From the NCBI RefSeq assembly GCF_014653175.1, contig NZ_BNAG01000001.1:1054001-1118000 (forward strand): 64,000 nt of DNA, in the 5' to 3' direction. Each line of letters opens with the position of its first letter. Within the stretch, counting starts at the first letter, position 1. The DNA is from Roseivirga thermotolerans (GTDB lineage: Bacteria; Bacteroidota; Bacteroidia; Cytophagales; Cyclobacteriaceae). This document shows positions 1 through 8,571 of this stretch, piece after piece. The notes below the pieces were generated by a model, which saw only the letters and a program-made list of their open reading frames with translations, searched no databases and was not told the origin of the DNA. A program made the position numbers and the translations under genes.

Positions 1-252
1 CAACAAAATATGGAAACGCACTTAACCACTTTAGGTGCAAGACTGGCTGTGAACCCACGCATTCAAATGTCTTCTTTTTATCAGTACAATTCTTTCGATG
101 ATCAGGGCAGATGGAATGTGCGTTTCAGTTGGGAGTATCAGCCCCTTTCATTTTTATACTTGGTTTTTAACAGCAACACCATTAGCACCCACGAGAGAGA
201 CTTTCAGCAGCAACAAACCATTGCCAAACTCACTTTCTTAAAGCAGTTTTAG
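1..252 (+). CDS. C-terminal end of a DUF5916-type outer-membrane protein (partial)
   Basis: The reading frame is open from the first base and ends at TAG 250-252, so only about the last 83 residues of a larger protein are visible. They read as alternating beta-strands with aromatic residues (SSFYQYNSF, VRFSWEYQPLSFLYLVFN) and end in a phenylalanine (LTFLKQF), as expected for a transmembrane beta-barrel C-terminus. The pattern resembles the end of DUF5916 proteins, which combine an N-terminal CBM9-like domain with a predicted C-terminal barrel. The family assignment rests on this short tail. The last codons lie in a 28-bp sequence repeated at 719-746. Confidence 0.6.
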   Translation, partial: QQNMETHLTTLGARLAVNPRIQMSSFYQYNSFDDQGRWNVRFSWEYQPLSFLYLVFNSNTISTHERDFQQQQTIAKLTFLKQF

Positions 253-259
253 TTTAACA
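232..259. repeat. 28-bp direct repeat, copy 1
   Basis: A perfect 28-bp match to 719-746 in the same orientation. This copy covers the last codons and stop of the DUF5916-type gene. Together the copies bracket a 459-bp segment holding one small membrane-protein gene. Confidence 0.9.
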
Positions 260-277
260 ACGGCCGCCATGAATCTT

Positions 278-316
278 TTAAAACACAAACCAGAGTGTTT
301 TAAGTAAGTAGTTTTT
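278..316 (+). terminator. Hairpin plus T-tract after the DUF5916-type gene
   Basis: The inverted repeat TTAAAACAC / GTGTTTTAA (278-286 and 295-303) has an 8-nt loop and is followed a few bases later by seven T residues. It resembles an intrinsic terminator, though the stem is A/T-rich. Confidence 0.4.
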
Positions 317-359
317 TTAACCGGCTTCTTACTATTTTCAGGAATAAAATAGAGCAGCT

Positions 360-668
360 ATGGATTTATCAAAGGTTCGGCATTTACGGTCGAAAGATCT
401 GTTAACACTGGTTTTGTATAGCTTTGCGGGGCTTTTTATACCTATAACATTATTCGTCTTCGTGCTGCTACTTTTAGGAGTTCCTCTTAACATAAACAAT
501 CAAGAGTATATGGGAACAGATGCTATTTTATTCTCTATTCTATTTTTACCAATATCCACTCTATTCGGGGCTATTGTGTTTTGGGTTTATCTGGCCGTTG
601 GGTGGAAGCTGATTCGCATAATCATTCCCTATTTAGGTTTTGGGTTTTCGGGGAAGCGCGCCAAATAG
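360..668 (+). CDS. Small two-helix membrane protein, function unknown
   Basis: The 102-residue protein has two long hydrophobic segments, at about residues 15-42 (LVLYSFAGLFIPITLFVFV) and 55-90 (ILFSILFLPISTLFGAIVFW), and a basic tail (GFSGKRAK). I recognise no family. It starts with ATG. It is the only gene in the segment between the two 28-bp direct repeats, so it probably arrived between two genes that were once adjacent and convergent. The length, membrane pattern and clean start support a real gene, but there is no functional clue. Confidence 0.55.
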   Translation: MDLSKVRHLRSKDLLTLVLYSFAGLFIPITLFVFVLLLLGVPLNINNQEYMGTDAILFSILFLPISTLFGAIVFWVYLAVGWKLIRIIIPYLGFGFSGKRAK

Positions 669-718
669 GTTAGCAAAACTCTGCTTTAACGCGAATTGGC
701 TCACTTCTAAGACTAGTT

Positions 719-746
719 ACTTTCTTAAAGCAGTTTTAGTTTAACA
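719..746. repeat. 28-bp direct repeat, copy 2
   Basis: Identical to 232-259. On the minus strand this copy contains the stop codon (741-743) and last codon of the CDF transporter gene. The same 28 bp therefore carries the 3' ends of both flanking genes. Confidence 0.9.
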
Positions 747-1625
747 GTCTTTGCAGTGTTCGTCCTTGAGTTCAAACTCAAGCGTAGAATGCTCAATGCC
801 TAATTCGTGAAGCAGATATTTCGCTCGTTTTTTAATGGCCGCTTGCAGGCGTAGGTCGTACGACTTGTCGAGTACCAGGTGTGCCGAGAGTACATGGTAT
901 TCTCCATCCATAGACCAAACGTGGCAGTCATGAACCTCAATGACCTCGGGGATGGTTCTCAGGCGTTTATGCACCTTTTCCAGATCTATTTCTTCAGGTG
1001 TGGCCTGAAGAATAATGCTGAAGCTTTTTTTGATGTTTACAAACACGTTGTAGATAATAAATAAGGCGATAAGCACAGAGAGCAGAGGGTCTATGAAATA
1101 CCAATCGAAGTACATGATGAGCAAACTGCCCACCAAAACGGCTATCCAACCCAACACATCTTCCAACAAATGAAGGCTAATAACCCGTTCGTTAATAGAG
1201 CTTCCCTTTCTAAGTCTTAGTACCGCTACCCCATTTACCAATACACCGAAAATGGCTATGTAGAGCATGCCTTTTTCATTCACCTCGGTAGGGTTAAGTA
1301 CCTGAGGCACTGCACGGCTGATGATTATGACCGAACCCACAAGCAGCACCACGGCATTAATAATGGCACCTAATAACGAAAAGCGTTTGTAGCCATACGA
1401 AAATGTATTATTCCGCTTCTTTTCCGATAGGTTTTGAAAGTACCAGCTCAGGCCTATACTCACACTGTCGCCCAGATCGTGCAGCGCATCCGATAGAATG
1501 GCCAGACTGCCCGTAAACAAGCCTCCAATAAATTCAATACAGGTAAAACCCAGGTTCAGGAAAAAGGCCACCTTCAAGTTTTTCGTGCTCGCGTGGCCAT
1601 GATGATGATGGTGATGATGCCCCAT
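741..1625 (-). CDS. CDF-family metal cation efflux transporter (CzcD/ZitB-like)
   Basis: A 294-residue cation diffusion facilitator that exports Zn2+, and possibly Co2+ or Cd2+, in exchange for protons at the inner membrane. It begins with a seven-histidine run (MGHHHHHHHGH), a typical metal-binding leader. Transmembrane helices carry the paired HD/DxxxD ligands (LSDALHDLGDS in TM2, LHLLEDVLGW in TM5). The C-terminal cytoplasmic domain (HDCHVWSMDGEYHVLSAHLVL) is the usual dimerising ferredoxin-like fold. I chose ATG 1625 over the in-frame TTG at 1631 because that TTG lies inside a TACATTTG -7-like element (1629-1636), which would make the transcript almost leaderless. The ZIP gene lies 36 bp upstream on the same strand. 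Confidence 0.9.
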   Translation of the reverse strand: MGHHHHHHHGHASTKNLKVAFFLNLGFTCIEFIGGLFTGSLAILSDALHDLGDSVSIGLSWYFQNLSEKKRNNTFSYGYKRFSLLGAIINAVVLLVGSVIIISRAVPQVLNPTEVNEKGMLYIAIFGVLVNGVAVLRLRKGSSINERVISLHLLEDVLGWIAVLVGSLLIMYFDWYFIDPLLSVLIALFIIYNVFVNIKKSFSIILQATPEEIDLEKVHKRLRTIPEVIEVHDCHVWSMDGEYHVLSAHLVLDKSYDLRLQAAIKKRAKYLLHELGIEHSTLEFELKDEHCKDC

Positions 1626-1661
1626 GTCCAAATGTATTAAGAAAAGCTACGCAACAAGGTT

Positions 1662-2408
1662 TCAGATAACCAGCTGTGCCAATACGGCACACAAGGCTCC
1701 AAAAACCGAAACCCCAAACCGCAACCAATTGAGCTTATGATTAGGGTCTGTCTCAAAAAATATGGTTGTAGAAATTTGTAAAAAGCTACCCGCCACAATG
1801 GCAAAGAAAATGATCATGTACTTTTCGGGTAATAAGTTGCCATGGCTCATAAACTCGCTTACAAACAGGCCTAAGGGAGAGGCCAGGGCAAATATGAGCA
1901 AGGCTGAGTAGGCCTGAAATTTTAGTTTGAATCTGTTGAGCAATAGAGCCATTAGAGCTACTGCAGCCGGTATTTTATGCATTACTATACCCAACAATAT
2001 TTTAGGAGAGCTGCCGTGCTCATAGGCCAGCTCGGGGCTGTGGTTTGAGTGTATGGAATCCGTCATGATGCTGCCCTCCAAAAATGAATGTAAACAAAGA
2101 GCCACCAGCAGATATACTACGGAGTGTTCTGCGTGAGCATGTACGTGCCCATGCTCTACCCCGCTGGTAAAGTTTTCAATAACCTTTTGTAAAAAGAAGC
2201 CAATGAGCACATAAAGCCCAATGTTAAATGGATTCTCATTAGAAAGGAATAAGTCCGGAATAAGATGAATGATGGTAACGGAAAACAAGTAGGCACCGGC
2301 AAACACCAAAAACAACTGCATGCGCTGTCCAAACATTAGCCCCGTGCGTAGCAATACAGCTCCCGGAATGGCCGCAGAAAGGAACAATATAATAGCATTA
2401 ACGATCAA
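1662..2408 (-). CDS. ZIP-family metal transporter
   Basis: A 248-residue membrane protein with about eight hydrophobic segments and a His-rich cytoplasmic loop (EHGHVHAHAEH). The ZIP metal-site motifs are HSFLEG in TM4 and HKIPAAVAL in TM5. The TM5 glutamate usual in ZIPs (H-x-x-P-E) is alanine here, so transport properties may differ. The best start is TTG 2408, preceded by a purine-rich AAGGGTAAGAG; an ATG start would remove the first helix. It lies 36 bp upstream of the CDF exporter gene and probably shares its transcript, which suggests a metal-homeostasis pair. The direction of transport cannot be read from the sequence. Confidence 0.8.
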   Translation of the reverse strand: MIVNAIILFLSAAIPGAVLLRTGLMFGQRMQLFLVFAGAYLFSVTIIHLIPDLFLSNENPFNIGLYVLIGFFLQKVIENFTSGVEHGHVHAHAEHSVVYLLVALCLHSFLEGSIMTDSIHSNHSPELAYEHGSSPKILLGIVMHKIPAAVALMALLLNRFKLKFQAYSALLIFALASPLGLFVSEFMSHGNLLPEKYMIIFFAIVAGSFLQISTTIFFETDPNHKLNWLRFGVSVFGALCAVLAQLVI

Positions 2409-2479
2409 CTCTTACCCTTACTTTTGCAACAAGATTGCAAAGATGCTAAGAAAATTCGAATTGGAATGAATAAGTTCAA

Positions 2480-3517
2480 CTATTCACTTTTTTCTGTTTT
2501 AACCGTTTTGCCTCTCAGGCCGCCAGATATGTAGGTATCTATGTGGCCATTTTCGTCTGCAAAAATCAGGTAACACTCCAGGTTCGGGTCTGCTTCTATC
2601 AATTCAATGCTCTTGTCTTTTCCCAGTACCATACAAGCCGTAGCATAGCCATCGGCCAACATACAGTTGGGGGCCACCACTGTGGCACTCAATAGTGTCT
2701 GCATCTGAGGAAAGCCCGTTTTTGGGTTAATGGTATGAGCCACCTTTCGGCCGTCTTCAAGAACTCGGAAGTTCCGGTAATTGCCAGAGGTGGCCAATCC
2801 AGCATTTTCCAGCCTTACGGCATCGAAAATGCCTCCTATACGCTGTTCATCGGGCACTTCAATGCCAATAACCCAGGCATCGCCATCAAGGTTTTGGCCA
2901 CGAGCATGTACTTCCCCACCAATTTCTACCATGCAGTTTTCAAGGCCCTGGCTCAGCAGCCAGTTCACCACCACATCTATGGCCTGCCCTTTGGCAATGG
3001 CCGAAAAATTGAGTTTCAGTCCTGTTTGAGAAGTACGCACCTCAGAGCTGTCGAAGCTAAGTTTCTCAAAACCTACAAACTGTAGCAATGAGTCTACCTG
3101 AGCACTGTCAGGTCCCATAAAACCACCTTCGCCAAAACCCCAGGCATTAATGAGAGGGCCCACTGTTGGGTCGAACGCCCCGTTGGTTTTTTCATACACC
3201 ACGCGGCTGGCTTCCAGCACTTCATAAAAATAAGGCTGTTTGAAACTATGCTTCCCTGTTTGATTGAACAACGATATTTCAGAGTCAGGTACATAAGTAG
3301 AAAGAGCCTGGTTAAAATCGGCCAGCAAAGAGTCTATCTGAGGTTTTAAGTTGCGTTGCTTTTTATCGAGGTATTTTACCGTGTAGCCAATGGTACCGCC
3401 CATGGTGGTGCCCCTTACTACCATTTCATGTGGCTGATTTTTACGGTAGGTGTACACCACAAAAATGGCGATCATCAATACAATAAGATAAATCCTAGAG
3501 AGCTTATTCCTATCCAT
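2480..3517 (-). CDS. apbE: FAD:protein FMN transferase (ApbE)
   Basis: This 345-residue enzyme attaches FMN covalently to threonine in target flavoproteins such as Na+-NQR or Rnf subunits, on the outer face of the inner membrane. The N-terminus has a single hydrophobic anchor (IYLIVLMIAIFVVYTY). Family motifs follow: GTTMGGT near the start of the mature protein, DPTVGPLINAWGFG, LNFSAIAKGQAID, VEIGGEVHARG, and near the C-terminus TSGNYRNF, HTINPKTGFP and ADGYATACMVLG. Translation probably starts at ATG 3517, not at a longer frame opening at 3583, because a TATCTTTG -7 element lies just upstream at 3532-3539. It is divergent from ruvB. No NQR or Rnf genes are in the window. Confidence 0.93.
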   Translation of the reverse strand: MDRNKLSRIYLIVLMIAIFVVYTYRKNQPHEMVVRGTTMGGTIGYTVKYLDKKQRNLKPQIDSLLADFNQALSTYVPDSEISLFNQTGKHSFKQPYFYEVLEASRVVYEKTNGAFDPTVGPLINAWGFGEGGFMGPDSAQVDSLLQFVGFEKLSFDSSEVRTSQTGLKLNFSAIAKGQAIDVVVNWLLSQGLENCMVEIGGEVHARGQNLDGDAWVIGIEVPDEQRIGGIFDAVRLENAGLATSGNYRNFRVLEDGRKVAHTINPKTGFPQMQTLLSATVVAPNCMLADGYATACMVLGKDKSIELIEADPNLECYLIFADENGHIDTYISGGLRGKTVKTEKSE

Positions 3518-3531
3518 TGCCTTATTTTTGG

Positions 3532-3539
3532 CAAAGATA
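3532..3539 (-). promoter_or_regulatory. -7 element (TATCTTTG) for apbE
   Basis: TATCTTTG on the minus strand matches the Bacteroidota -7 consensus TAnnTTTG and lies 14 bp before the apbE ATG. I see no TTG at the expected -33 distance. Confidence 0.5.
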
Positions 3540-3631
3540 ATTGAATAGCCTGCCAAGCCTATGAGATTAGTTAATTCATTCATGTTTCTGGCAGACTATC
3601 CTTATCTTTTCAGATCAATTGAAAAAGAAGA

Positions 3632-4660
3632 ATGAGGGAAGACTATCTTGATGCCAGTGGCGATGAGCTTAATTCGTCTGAGAAAGACATTGAAAGAGCA
3701 CTTAGGCCGTTGTCTTTCGAAGATTTCTCCGGTCAGGATAAAATTGTGGCCAACCTGAAAATTTTTGTGATGGCTGCCAAGAAACGATCGGAGCCATTGG
3801 ACCATGTGCTGCTTCATGGCCCTCCCGGTCTGGGTAAAACCACCCTTTCTCATATAATAGCCAACGAACTGGACTCAGAGATTAAAGTAACATCCGGGCC
3901 GGTGTTGGACAAGCCCAGCGATCTGGCCGGCTTGCTTACCAACCTGGAAGAAGGCGATGTACTCTTTATAGACGAAATCCACCGCCTTAACCCCATAGTG
4001 GAGGAATACCTTTACTCGGCCATGGAAGACTATAAAATTGATATTATGCTCGACTCCGGGCCTAATGCGAGAACAGTGCAAATTGGCCTTAACCCCTTTA
4101 CACTGGTAGGAGCCACTACACGCTCAGGTTTGCTTACCTCTCCGCTGCGTGCCCGCTTTGGCATCAATGCCCGTTTGGAGTACTACGACTCCAAGCTACT
4201 TACCCGGATTGTCATGCGTTCGTGCGATATACTGAATACGCCCATCGATGACGATGCGGCTTTTGAAATAGCCAGACGCAGCCGGGGAACCCCTCGGATA
4301 GCCAATAATTTGTTGAGAAGAACCCGTGATTTTGCTCAGATTAAAGGCACAGGCAGAATTACCAAAGAAATAAGCGAAATGGCCCTCAATGCCCTCGATG
4401 TAGACTCCCATGGGCTAGACGATATGGATAATCGCATACTGCTTACCATAATCGAAAAGTTTAAGGGTGGGCCCGTGGGTATTTCTACCATTGCCACAGC
4501 CGTGGGCGAAGAAGCCGAAACTATTGAGGAGGTTTACGAGCCGTTTTTAATACAAGAAGGGTTTCTAAAAAGAACATCGCGAGGTCGTGAGGCTACCCAT
4601 TTGGCCTATGAACACCTTAAAATGAAAAAACCAGGGCAAACAGGTACTCTGTTCGGTTAA
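3632..4660 (+). CDS. ruvB: Holliday junction branch-migration DNA helicase RuvB
   Basis: A 342-residue AAA+ motor that drives branch migration with RuvA during recombination and repair. Seen in order: the N-terminal [19 protein letters not shown] segment, Walker A ([10 protein letters not shown]), Walker B (FIDEIHRL), sensor 1 ([20 protein letters not shown]) with the arginine finger, sensor 2 ([18 protein letters not shown]), and the C-terminal winged helix ([17 protein letters not shown] ... [12 protein letters not shown]). Length and motifs are standard. ruvA and ruvC are not in the window. queG follows 46 bp downstream in the same direction. Confidence 0.97.
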   Translation: MREDYLDASGDELNSSEKDIERALRPLSFEDFSGQDKIVANLKIFVMAAKKRSEPLDHVLLHGPPGLGKTTLSHIIANELDSEIKVTSGPVLDKPSDLAGLLTNLEEGDVLFIDEIHRLNPIVEEYLYSAMEDYKIDIMLDSGPNARTVQIGLNPFTLVGATTRSGLLTSPLRARFGINARLEYYDSKLLTRIVMRSCDILNTPIDDDAAFEIARRSRGTPRIANNLLRRTRDFAQIKGTGRITKEISEMALNALDVDSHGLDDMDNRILLTIIEKFKGGPVGISTIATAVGEEAETIEEVYEPFLIQEGFLKRTSRGREATHLAYEHLKMKKPGQTGTLFG

Positions 4661-4706
4661 GCAGTTGCGCTCCGGGACTTATTCAGCCCGTGGAAAAACC
4701 ACACCT

Positions 4707-5642
4707 ATGAAGTCAGCCATTGTTCATAACACCCGCTTCGTAAAACAGAAAGCCAAAGAATTAGGCTTTCAGTTTTGTGGCATATCCAAGGCCGAGTTTT
4801 TGGCCGAAGAGGCTCCCCGGCTGGAGGCCTGGCTAAAAAGCGGCAGGCATGGACAAATGAAATACATGGAAAACCACTTTGACAAACGCCTGGATCCTTC
4901 CAAGTTGGTTCCCGGTGCCAAGTCGGTGGTGTCATTGCTTTATAATTACTACCCACAAAAAGATCTGGCCAAAGAGCGTCCGGAGCATTACAAGTTGGCC
5001 AAATATGCCTACGGTGAAGACTACCACCATGTGATTAAAGATAAGCTGAAAGTGTTTTTTGAGGCGCTGAATGCAGAAGTTGGCGCCATAGAAGGCCGTT
5101 TATTTGTAGACTCTGCTCCTGTAATGGAAAGGCAATGGGCCGAGAAGTCCGGGCTGGGTTGGGTTGGTAAAAACACCTTGCTCATTAACAAACAAGCCGG
5201 GAGCTTTTTCTTTTTGGCCGAGCTAATCATAGACTTGCCGCTGGAGCCCGATGGTCCTATAAAAGACTACTGTGGCACGTGTACTCGTTGCGTAGATGCC
5301 TGCCCTACCGATGCCATAACACCCTACGCTCTCGATGCCAGTAAATGCATTTCATACCTTACCATTGAGCTTAAGGAAGAGATTCCTACGGAATTTAAAG
5401 ACCAAATGGAAAACTGGGCCTTTGGCTGCGACATTTGCCAGGATGTTTGTCCCTGGAATCGCTTTTCTTCGCCCCACCAAGAATCGGCTTTTCAACCGTC
5501 TACAGAACTAAAAGCACTTTTTAACAATAATTGGCAAGATTTAACAGAGGAGGTTTTTCGGGAAGTTTTCAGAAAATCGGCAGTAAAAAGAACCAAGTGG
5601 AGTGGGTTGGTGAGGAACTTAAATTTCCTTAAAAAAAGTTAA
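4707..5642 (+). CDS. queG: Epoxyqueuosine reductase QueG
   Basis: A 311-residue cobalamin-dependent iron-sulfur enzyme that reduces epoxyqueuosine to queuosine in tRNA, the last step of queuosine synthesis. The N-terminal half has the family residues around [21 protein letters not shown]. Two [4Fe-4S] motifs follow: [16 protein letters not shown], and the later [13 protein letters not shown] paired with CISYLTIE. I chose ATG 4707 because the upstream TTG extension (from 4665) resembles nothing in the family and overlaps the ruvB spacer. A hairpin follows the stop codon. Confidence 0.95.
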   Translation: MKSAIVHNTRFVKQKAKELGFQFCGISKAEFLAEEAPRLEAWLKSGRHGQMKYMENHFDKRLDPSKLVPGAKSVVSLLYNYYPQKDLAKERPEHYKLAKYAYGEDYHHVIKDKLKVFFEALNAEVGAIEGRLFVDSAPVMERQWAEKSGLGWVGKNTLLINKQAGSFFFLAELIIDLPLEPDGPIKDYCGTCTRCVDACPTDAITPYALDASKCISYLTIELKEEIPTEFKDQMENWAFGCDICQDVCPWNRFSSPHQESAFQPSTELKALFNNNWQDLTEEVFREVFRKSAVKRTKWSGLVRNLNFLKKS

Positions 5643-5664
5643 GCCCATCGTTTTAGGATGGGCT
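5631..5664 (-). terminator. Intrinsic terminator for the small minus-strand gene
   Basis: The perfect 8-bp stem AGCCCATC / GATGGGCT (5642-5649, 5657-5664) has a 7-nt loop. Read on the minus strand it is followed by TTAAC and a run of seven T. It terminates the 5680-5868 gene and may also mark the end of queG. Confidence 0.75.
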
Positions 5665-5679
5665 GGGTTCAAATACTGT

Positions 5680-5868
5680 TTATCTTATCAATACGAACTG
5701 TTTGTCGATAATCGGGCCATACATGTGGCCAAATTTGGTGTAACACCACTTTTTCAGTTCTTCTAACTCATCCGAGATGAGTGATTTAACGGCTTTTCTC
5801 AACTCTTTTTCAAAAAGGCGCTTGTCGAAGCTCACCTTTGAGAGAATAGTCTTGAAATACTCCAACAT
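5680..5868 (-). CDS. Small conserved-looking protein, 62 aa
   Basis: A soluble, charged, helical protein (MLEYFKTILSKVSFDKRLFEKELRKA ... LEELKKWCYTKFGHMYGP) without signal peptide or membrane segment. It has its own intrinsic terminator immediately downstream, which supports a real gene. From memory, short proteins of this type occur in Cytophagales, but I cannot name a family or function. It is divergent from batD, and a short inverted repeat lies about 50 bp upstream of its start. Confidence 0.65.
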   Translation of the reverse strand: MLEYFKTILSKVSFDKRLFEKELRKAVKSLISDELEELKKWCYTKFGHMYGPIIDKQFVLIR

Positions 5869-5910
5869 GTTAAGAACGTTTAGGGTTATGAATCTACTTT
5901 TAGGTTTGGT

Positions 5911-5930
5911 CGTACCTACTGTACGTAGGT
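5911..5930. promoter_or_regulatory. Inverted repeat between the small gene and batD
   Basis: ACCTAC / GTAGGT (5914-5919, 5925-5930) with a 5-bp spacer, overlapped by CGTAC / GTACG. It lies in the divergent intergenic region and could be an operator. The protein that would bind it is unknown. Confidence 0.3.
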
Positions 5931-5966
5931 CAGATAATTCAGGTTATAGTCTTTCAAAAATGAGTT

Positions 5967-5974
5967 TATCTTTG
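5967..5974 (+). promoter_or_regulatory. -7 element (TATCTTTG) for batD-aroC
   Basis: Matches TAnnTTTG, 41 bp upstream of the batD ATG. No clear -33 TTG is seen. Confidence 0.45.
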
Positions 5975-6015
5975 AAAGCTGTTTCCTGAATGGGTAACGA
6001 ATTTAATGAAAAATT

Positions 6016-7476
6016 ATGAGAAATTCTCGGGTATTTTTAATGGTTTGGAGCTGTCTTCTCTTTTGTGCAGGCAGCCTATGGGCACAAGATATTTCTATTG
6101 AATTGGGTCCAGATGAGGTGGGCATGAATGAAATGTTCACCATCACGGTAACCGTAAGCAACGGTTCTATTAAGAACTACACCGACTTTCCAACCATAGA
6201 AGGTTTTGCCAAGAGAGGAACCTCTTCTTCCAGTAAAACGAATATTGTAAATGGCCAAATAAGCTCTTCCCAAAGCATTAGGCAAAGCTATATGCCGCTG
6301 GAAGAAGGCACGTATACCCTCGATCCGTTTACTATAAAAGTCAATGGCATAGAAATAAGCTCTCAGGGTAAACAAATTAAAGTAACCCCACCGGTGGAGC
6401 GAAGGTCTAACTCCAGAAGAAGGTTCGACCCATTTGGAAGAGATGCTTTTGACGACCTGTTTGGCGGAAGAAACCGAAGCGAACCCGAATTTGTAGACGT
6501 TGAAGAAGACGCCTTTTTGGCCCTCACTACAGATAAAGACGAAGTTTTTGTGGGCGAAGGCTTTACCACAACTTTTGCTTTTTATGTGGCCGATGCTAAC
6601 AGAGCTCCTCTCCAGTTTCACGAAGCCGGTAAACAGCTGTCTACCATTCTCAAAGACCTGAGACCCGAAAACTGTTGGGAAGAAAACTTTAACATAGAAA
6701 ACATTTATGGAGAACGAGTGACCATTAATGGTAAGAACTACACCCGATACAAAATTTATCAGGCCACTTATTATCCCCTCAACCTAGAGCCTGTTGTGTT
6801 TCCATCGGTGCCTTTCGAAATGATTAAGTTCAGAGTTGCCCGCTCACCTTCTTTTTTTGGTCGCGACAGGCAGGAAGACTTCAAGACATTTTATACCAAA
6901 GAGAAAACTGTGAAAGTAAAAGCCTTGCCGCCACATCCTCTGAAAGATGTAGTGGCCGTAGGAGACTTTGAACTGGACGAAAAGATTGACAAGACTACGG
7001 TAGAAACCGGGGAAAGCTTTTCTTACGAATTCAATATATATGGCGAAGGAAACATTAGTGGTATCAACGATCCGATAGTACCCGGCACTCGCGAAATGGA
7101 CATTTATCCGCCCAATATTGCCCAAGACATTAACCGCGGTGCAGGAAGAGTTACCGGCTCCAAGAAGTACAGTTACTTTGGCATACCCAATGAGCCCGGT
7201 CAATACAACCTCAAAGATTATTTTAGCTGGGTGTTTTTTAATCCCAAAACAGAAACTTACGACACGCTGTATTCAGAAATTAAGCTTGAAGTGACCGGAG
7301 AAAGCAAGCAAAATGTTTCTATCTCTTCTACCGATTTGGGTTCGTTCTACGATTCCATAGACCTGGCATCTAACGAACTCAAGCCGCTCAAGAAAGATAA
7401 TACCACTCAAATTATAGCCAATCTGTTGATAATTGCTATGTTGGCGGGCGCAACGTTTTTGTTTGTTAAGAAATAA
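6016..7476 (+). CDS. batD: BatD-family protein
   Basis: A 486-residue protein with a signal peptide ([24 protein letters not shown]), an extended periplasmic region of Ig-like beta domains ([16 protein letters not shown] ... [37 protein letters not shown]) and one C-terminal membrane helix ([19 protein letters not shown]). This is the BatD layout. BatD proteins were named from aerotolerance (bat) operons with MoxR ATPases and VWA proteins, and their biochemical role is unsettled. No moxR or batABCE gene is nearby. The stop codon overlaps the aroC start by one base, so the two are co-translated. Length is within the family range. Confidence 0.85.
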   Translation: MRNSRVFLMVWSCLLFCAGSLWAQDISIELGPDEVGMNEMFTITVTVSNGSIKNYTDFPTIEGFAKRGTSSSSKTNIVNGQISSSQSIRQSYMPLEEGTYTLDPFTIKVNGIEISSQGKQIKVTPPVERRSNSRRRFDPFGRDAFDDLFGGRNRSEPEFVDVEEDAFLALTTDKDEVFVGEGFTTTFAFYVADANRAPLQFHEAGKQLSTILKDLRPENCWEENFNIENIYGERVTINGKNYTRYKIYQATYYPLNLEPVVFPSVPFEMIKFRVARSPSFFGRDRQEDFKTFYTKEKTVKVKALPPHPLKDVVAVGDFELDEKIDKTTVETGESFSYEFNIYGEGNISGINDPIVPGTREMDIYPPNIAQDINRGAGRVTGSKKYSYFGIPNEPGQYNLKDYFSWVFFNPKTETYDTLYSEIKLEVTGESKQNVSISSTDLGSFYDSIDLASNELKPLKKDNTTQIIANLLIIAMLAGATFLFVKK

Positions 7477-8555
7477 TGGGAAATACTTTCGGAAAACTCT
7501 TTCAGATACATACCTATGGTGAATCGCATGGCCCGGCTTTGGGAGTGGTTATCGATGGCTGTCCGGCAGGACTAACCATCGATGAGGCTTTTATACAGTC
7601 CGAACTTGATAGACGAAAACCAGGGCAATCAAAAATTACAACTCAGCGCAAAGAGGCCGATGAGTTTGAAATAGTCTCCGGTGTTTTTGAAGGAAAAACC
7701 ACAGGAACGCCCATCAGCATTATTATTCGCAACAAAGATCAAAAGAGTAAAGACTACTCTCACATTGCCGATAAGTTTAGGCCCTCACATGCCGACTATA
7801 CTTTTCATACCAAATACGGTGTGAGAGACTACCGAGGTGGAGGCCGGTCTTCTGCCCGCGAAACCGTGGCTCGGGTAGCAGCAGGAGCAATTGCCAAGTT
7901 GCTGTTAAAGCACTACGGAGTAAGCTGCCAGGCCTATGTGTCGCAAGTGGGGAGTCTGCAACTCCAAAAAAAATATACAGAACTTAACCTAGCCACTGCC
8001 GAAGACAATATAGTGCGATGCCCCGATAGTGCCACGGCCAGTGCAATGATTGAGCTCATTGATGAAACCAGGAAAAACAGAGATACCATTGGTGGAATTG
8101 TAACCGGAGTCATACAGGGCGTACCGGCTGGTTTGGGAGAGCCGGTATTCGACAAGTTGCATGCCGAATTGGGCAAAGCCATGTTGAGCATCAATGCTGT
8201 AAAAGGCTTTGAATATGGTAGTGGTTTTGAAGGGGTAAAAATGAAGGGCTCCGAGCATAACGATGCTTTTTACACCGAAAATGACCATGTAAAGACCAAA
8301 ACCAATTACTCTGGTGGTATTCAGGGAGGTATAAGCAATGGAGAAGATATCTATTTCAACGTGGCCTTCAAGCCGGTAGCCACCATTATGCAAGACCAGG
8401 AGAGCATCAACGAAGCCGGGGAGACGGTAGTAGTATCTGGAAAGGGAAGGCACGACCCCTGTGTGGTGCCAAGAGCAGTACCTATCGTTGAGGCAATGTC
8501 AGCTTTGGTTATTGCCGATTATTTGCTAATTAGCAGGTCTAATCGACTTAATTAA
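7476..8555 (+). CDS. aroC: Chorismate synthase
   Basis: A 359-residue enzyme that converts 5-enolpyruvylshikimate-3-phosphate to chorismate using reduced FMN, the last shared step of aromatic amino-acid synthesis. Family signatures: [18 protein letters not shown] at the N-terminus, [20 protein letters not shown] in the middle, and [18 protein letters not shown] at the C-terminus. The ATG shares its A with the batD stop codon TAA, so translation is probably coupled. Confidence 0.97.
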   Translation: MGNTFGKLFQIHTYGESHGPALGVVIDGCPAGLTIDEAFIQSELDRRKPGQSKITTQRKEADEFEIVSGVFEGKTTGTPISIIIRNKDQKSKDYSHIADKFRPSHADYTFHTKYGVRDYRGGGRSSARETVARVAAGAIAKLLLKHYGVSCQAYVSQVGSLQLQKKYTELNLATAEDNIVRCPDSATASAMIELIDETRKNRDTIGGIVTGVIQGVPAGLGEPVFDKLHAELGKAMLSINAVKGFEYGSGFEGVKMKGSEHNDAFYTENDHVKTKTNYSGGIQGGISNGEDIYFNVAFKPVATIMQDQESINEAGETVVVSGKGRHDPCVVPRAVPIVEAMSALVIADYLLISRSNRLN

Positions 8556-8571
8556 CCCTCACTTTCAGGTC

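Noticed and set aside
1620-1640. His-tag-like run at the CDF N-terminus as a sign of vector sequence
   Set aside because: Histidine-rich leaders are normal in CDF transporters. The rest of the gene and its surroundings are typical chromosomal sequence.
6076-6621. 181-codon open frame on the minus strand
   Set aside because: It lies antisense to batD, which has a signal peptide and family motifs. The antisense translation has no recognisable domain.
7989-8453. 154-codon open frame on the minus strand
   Set aside because: It is antisense to aroC, which is certain.
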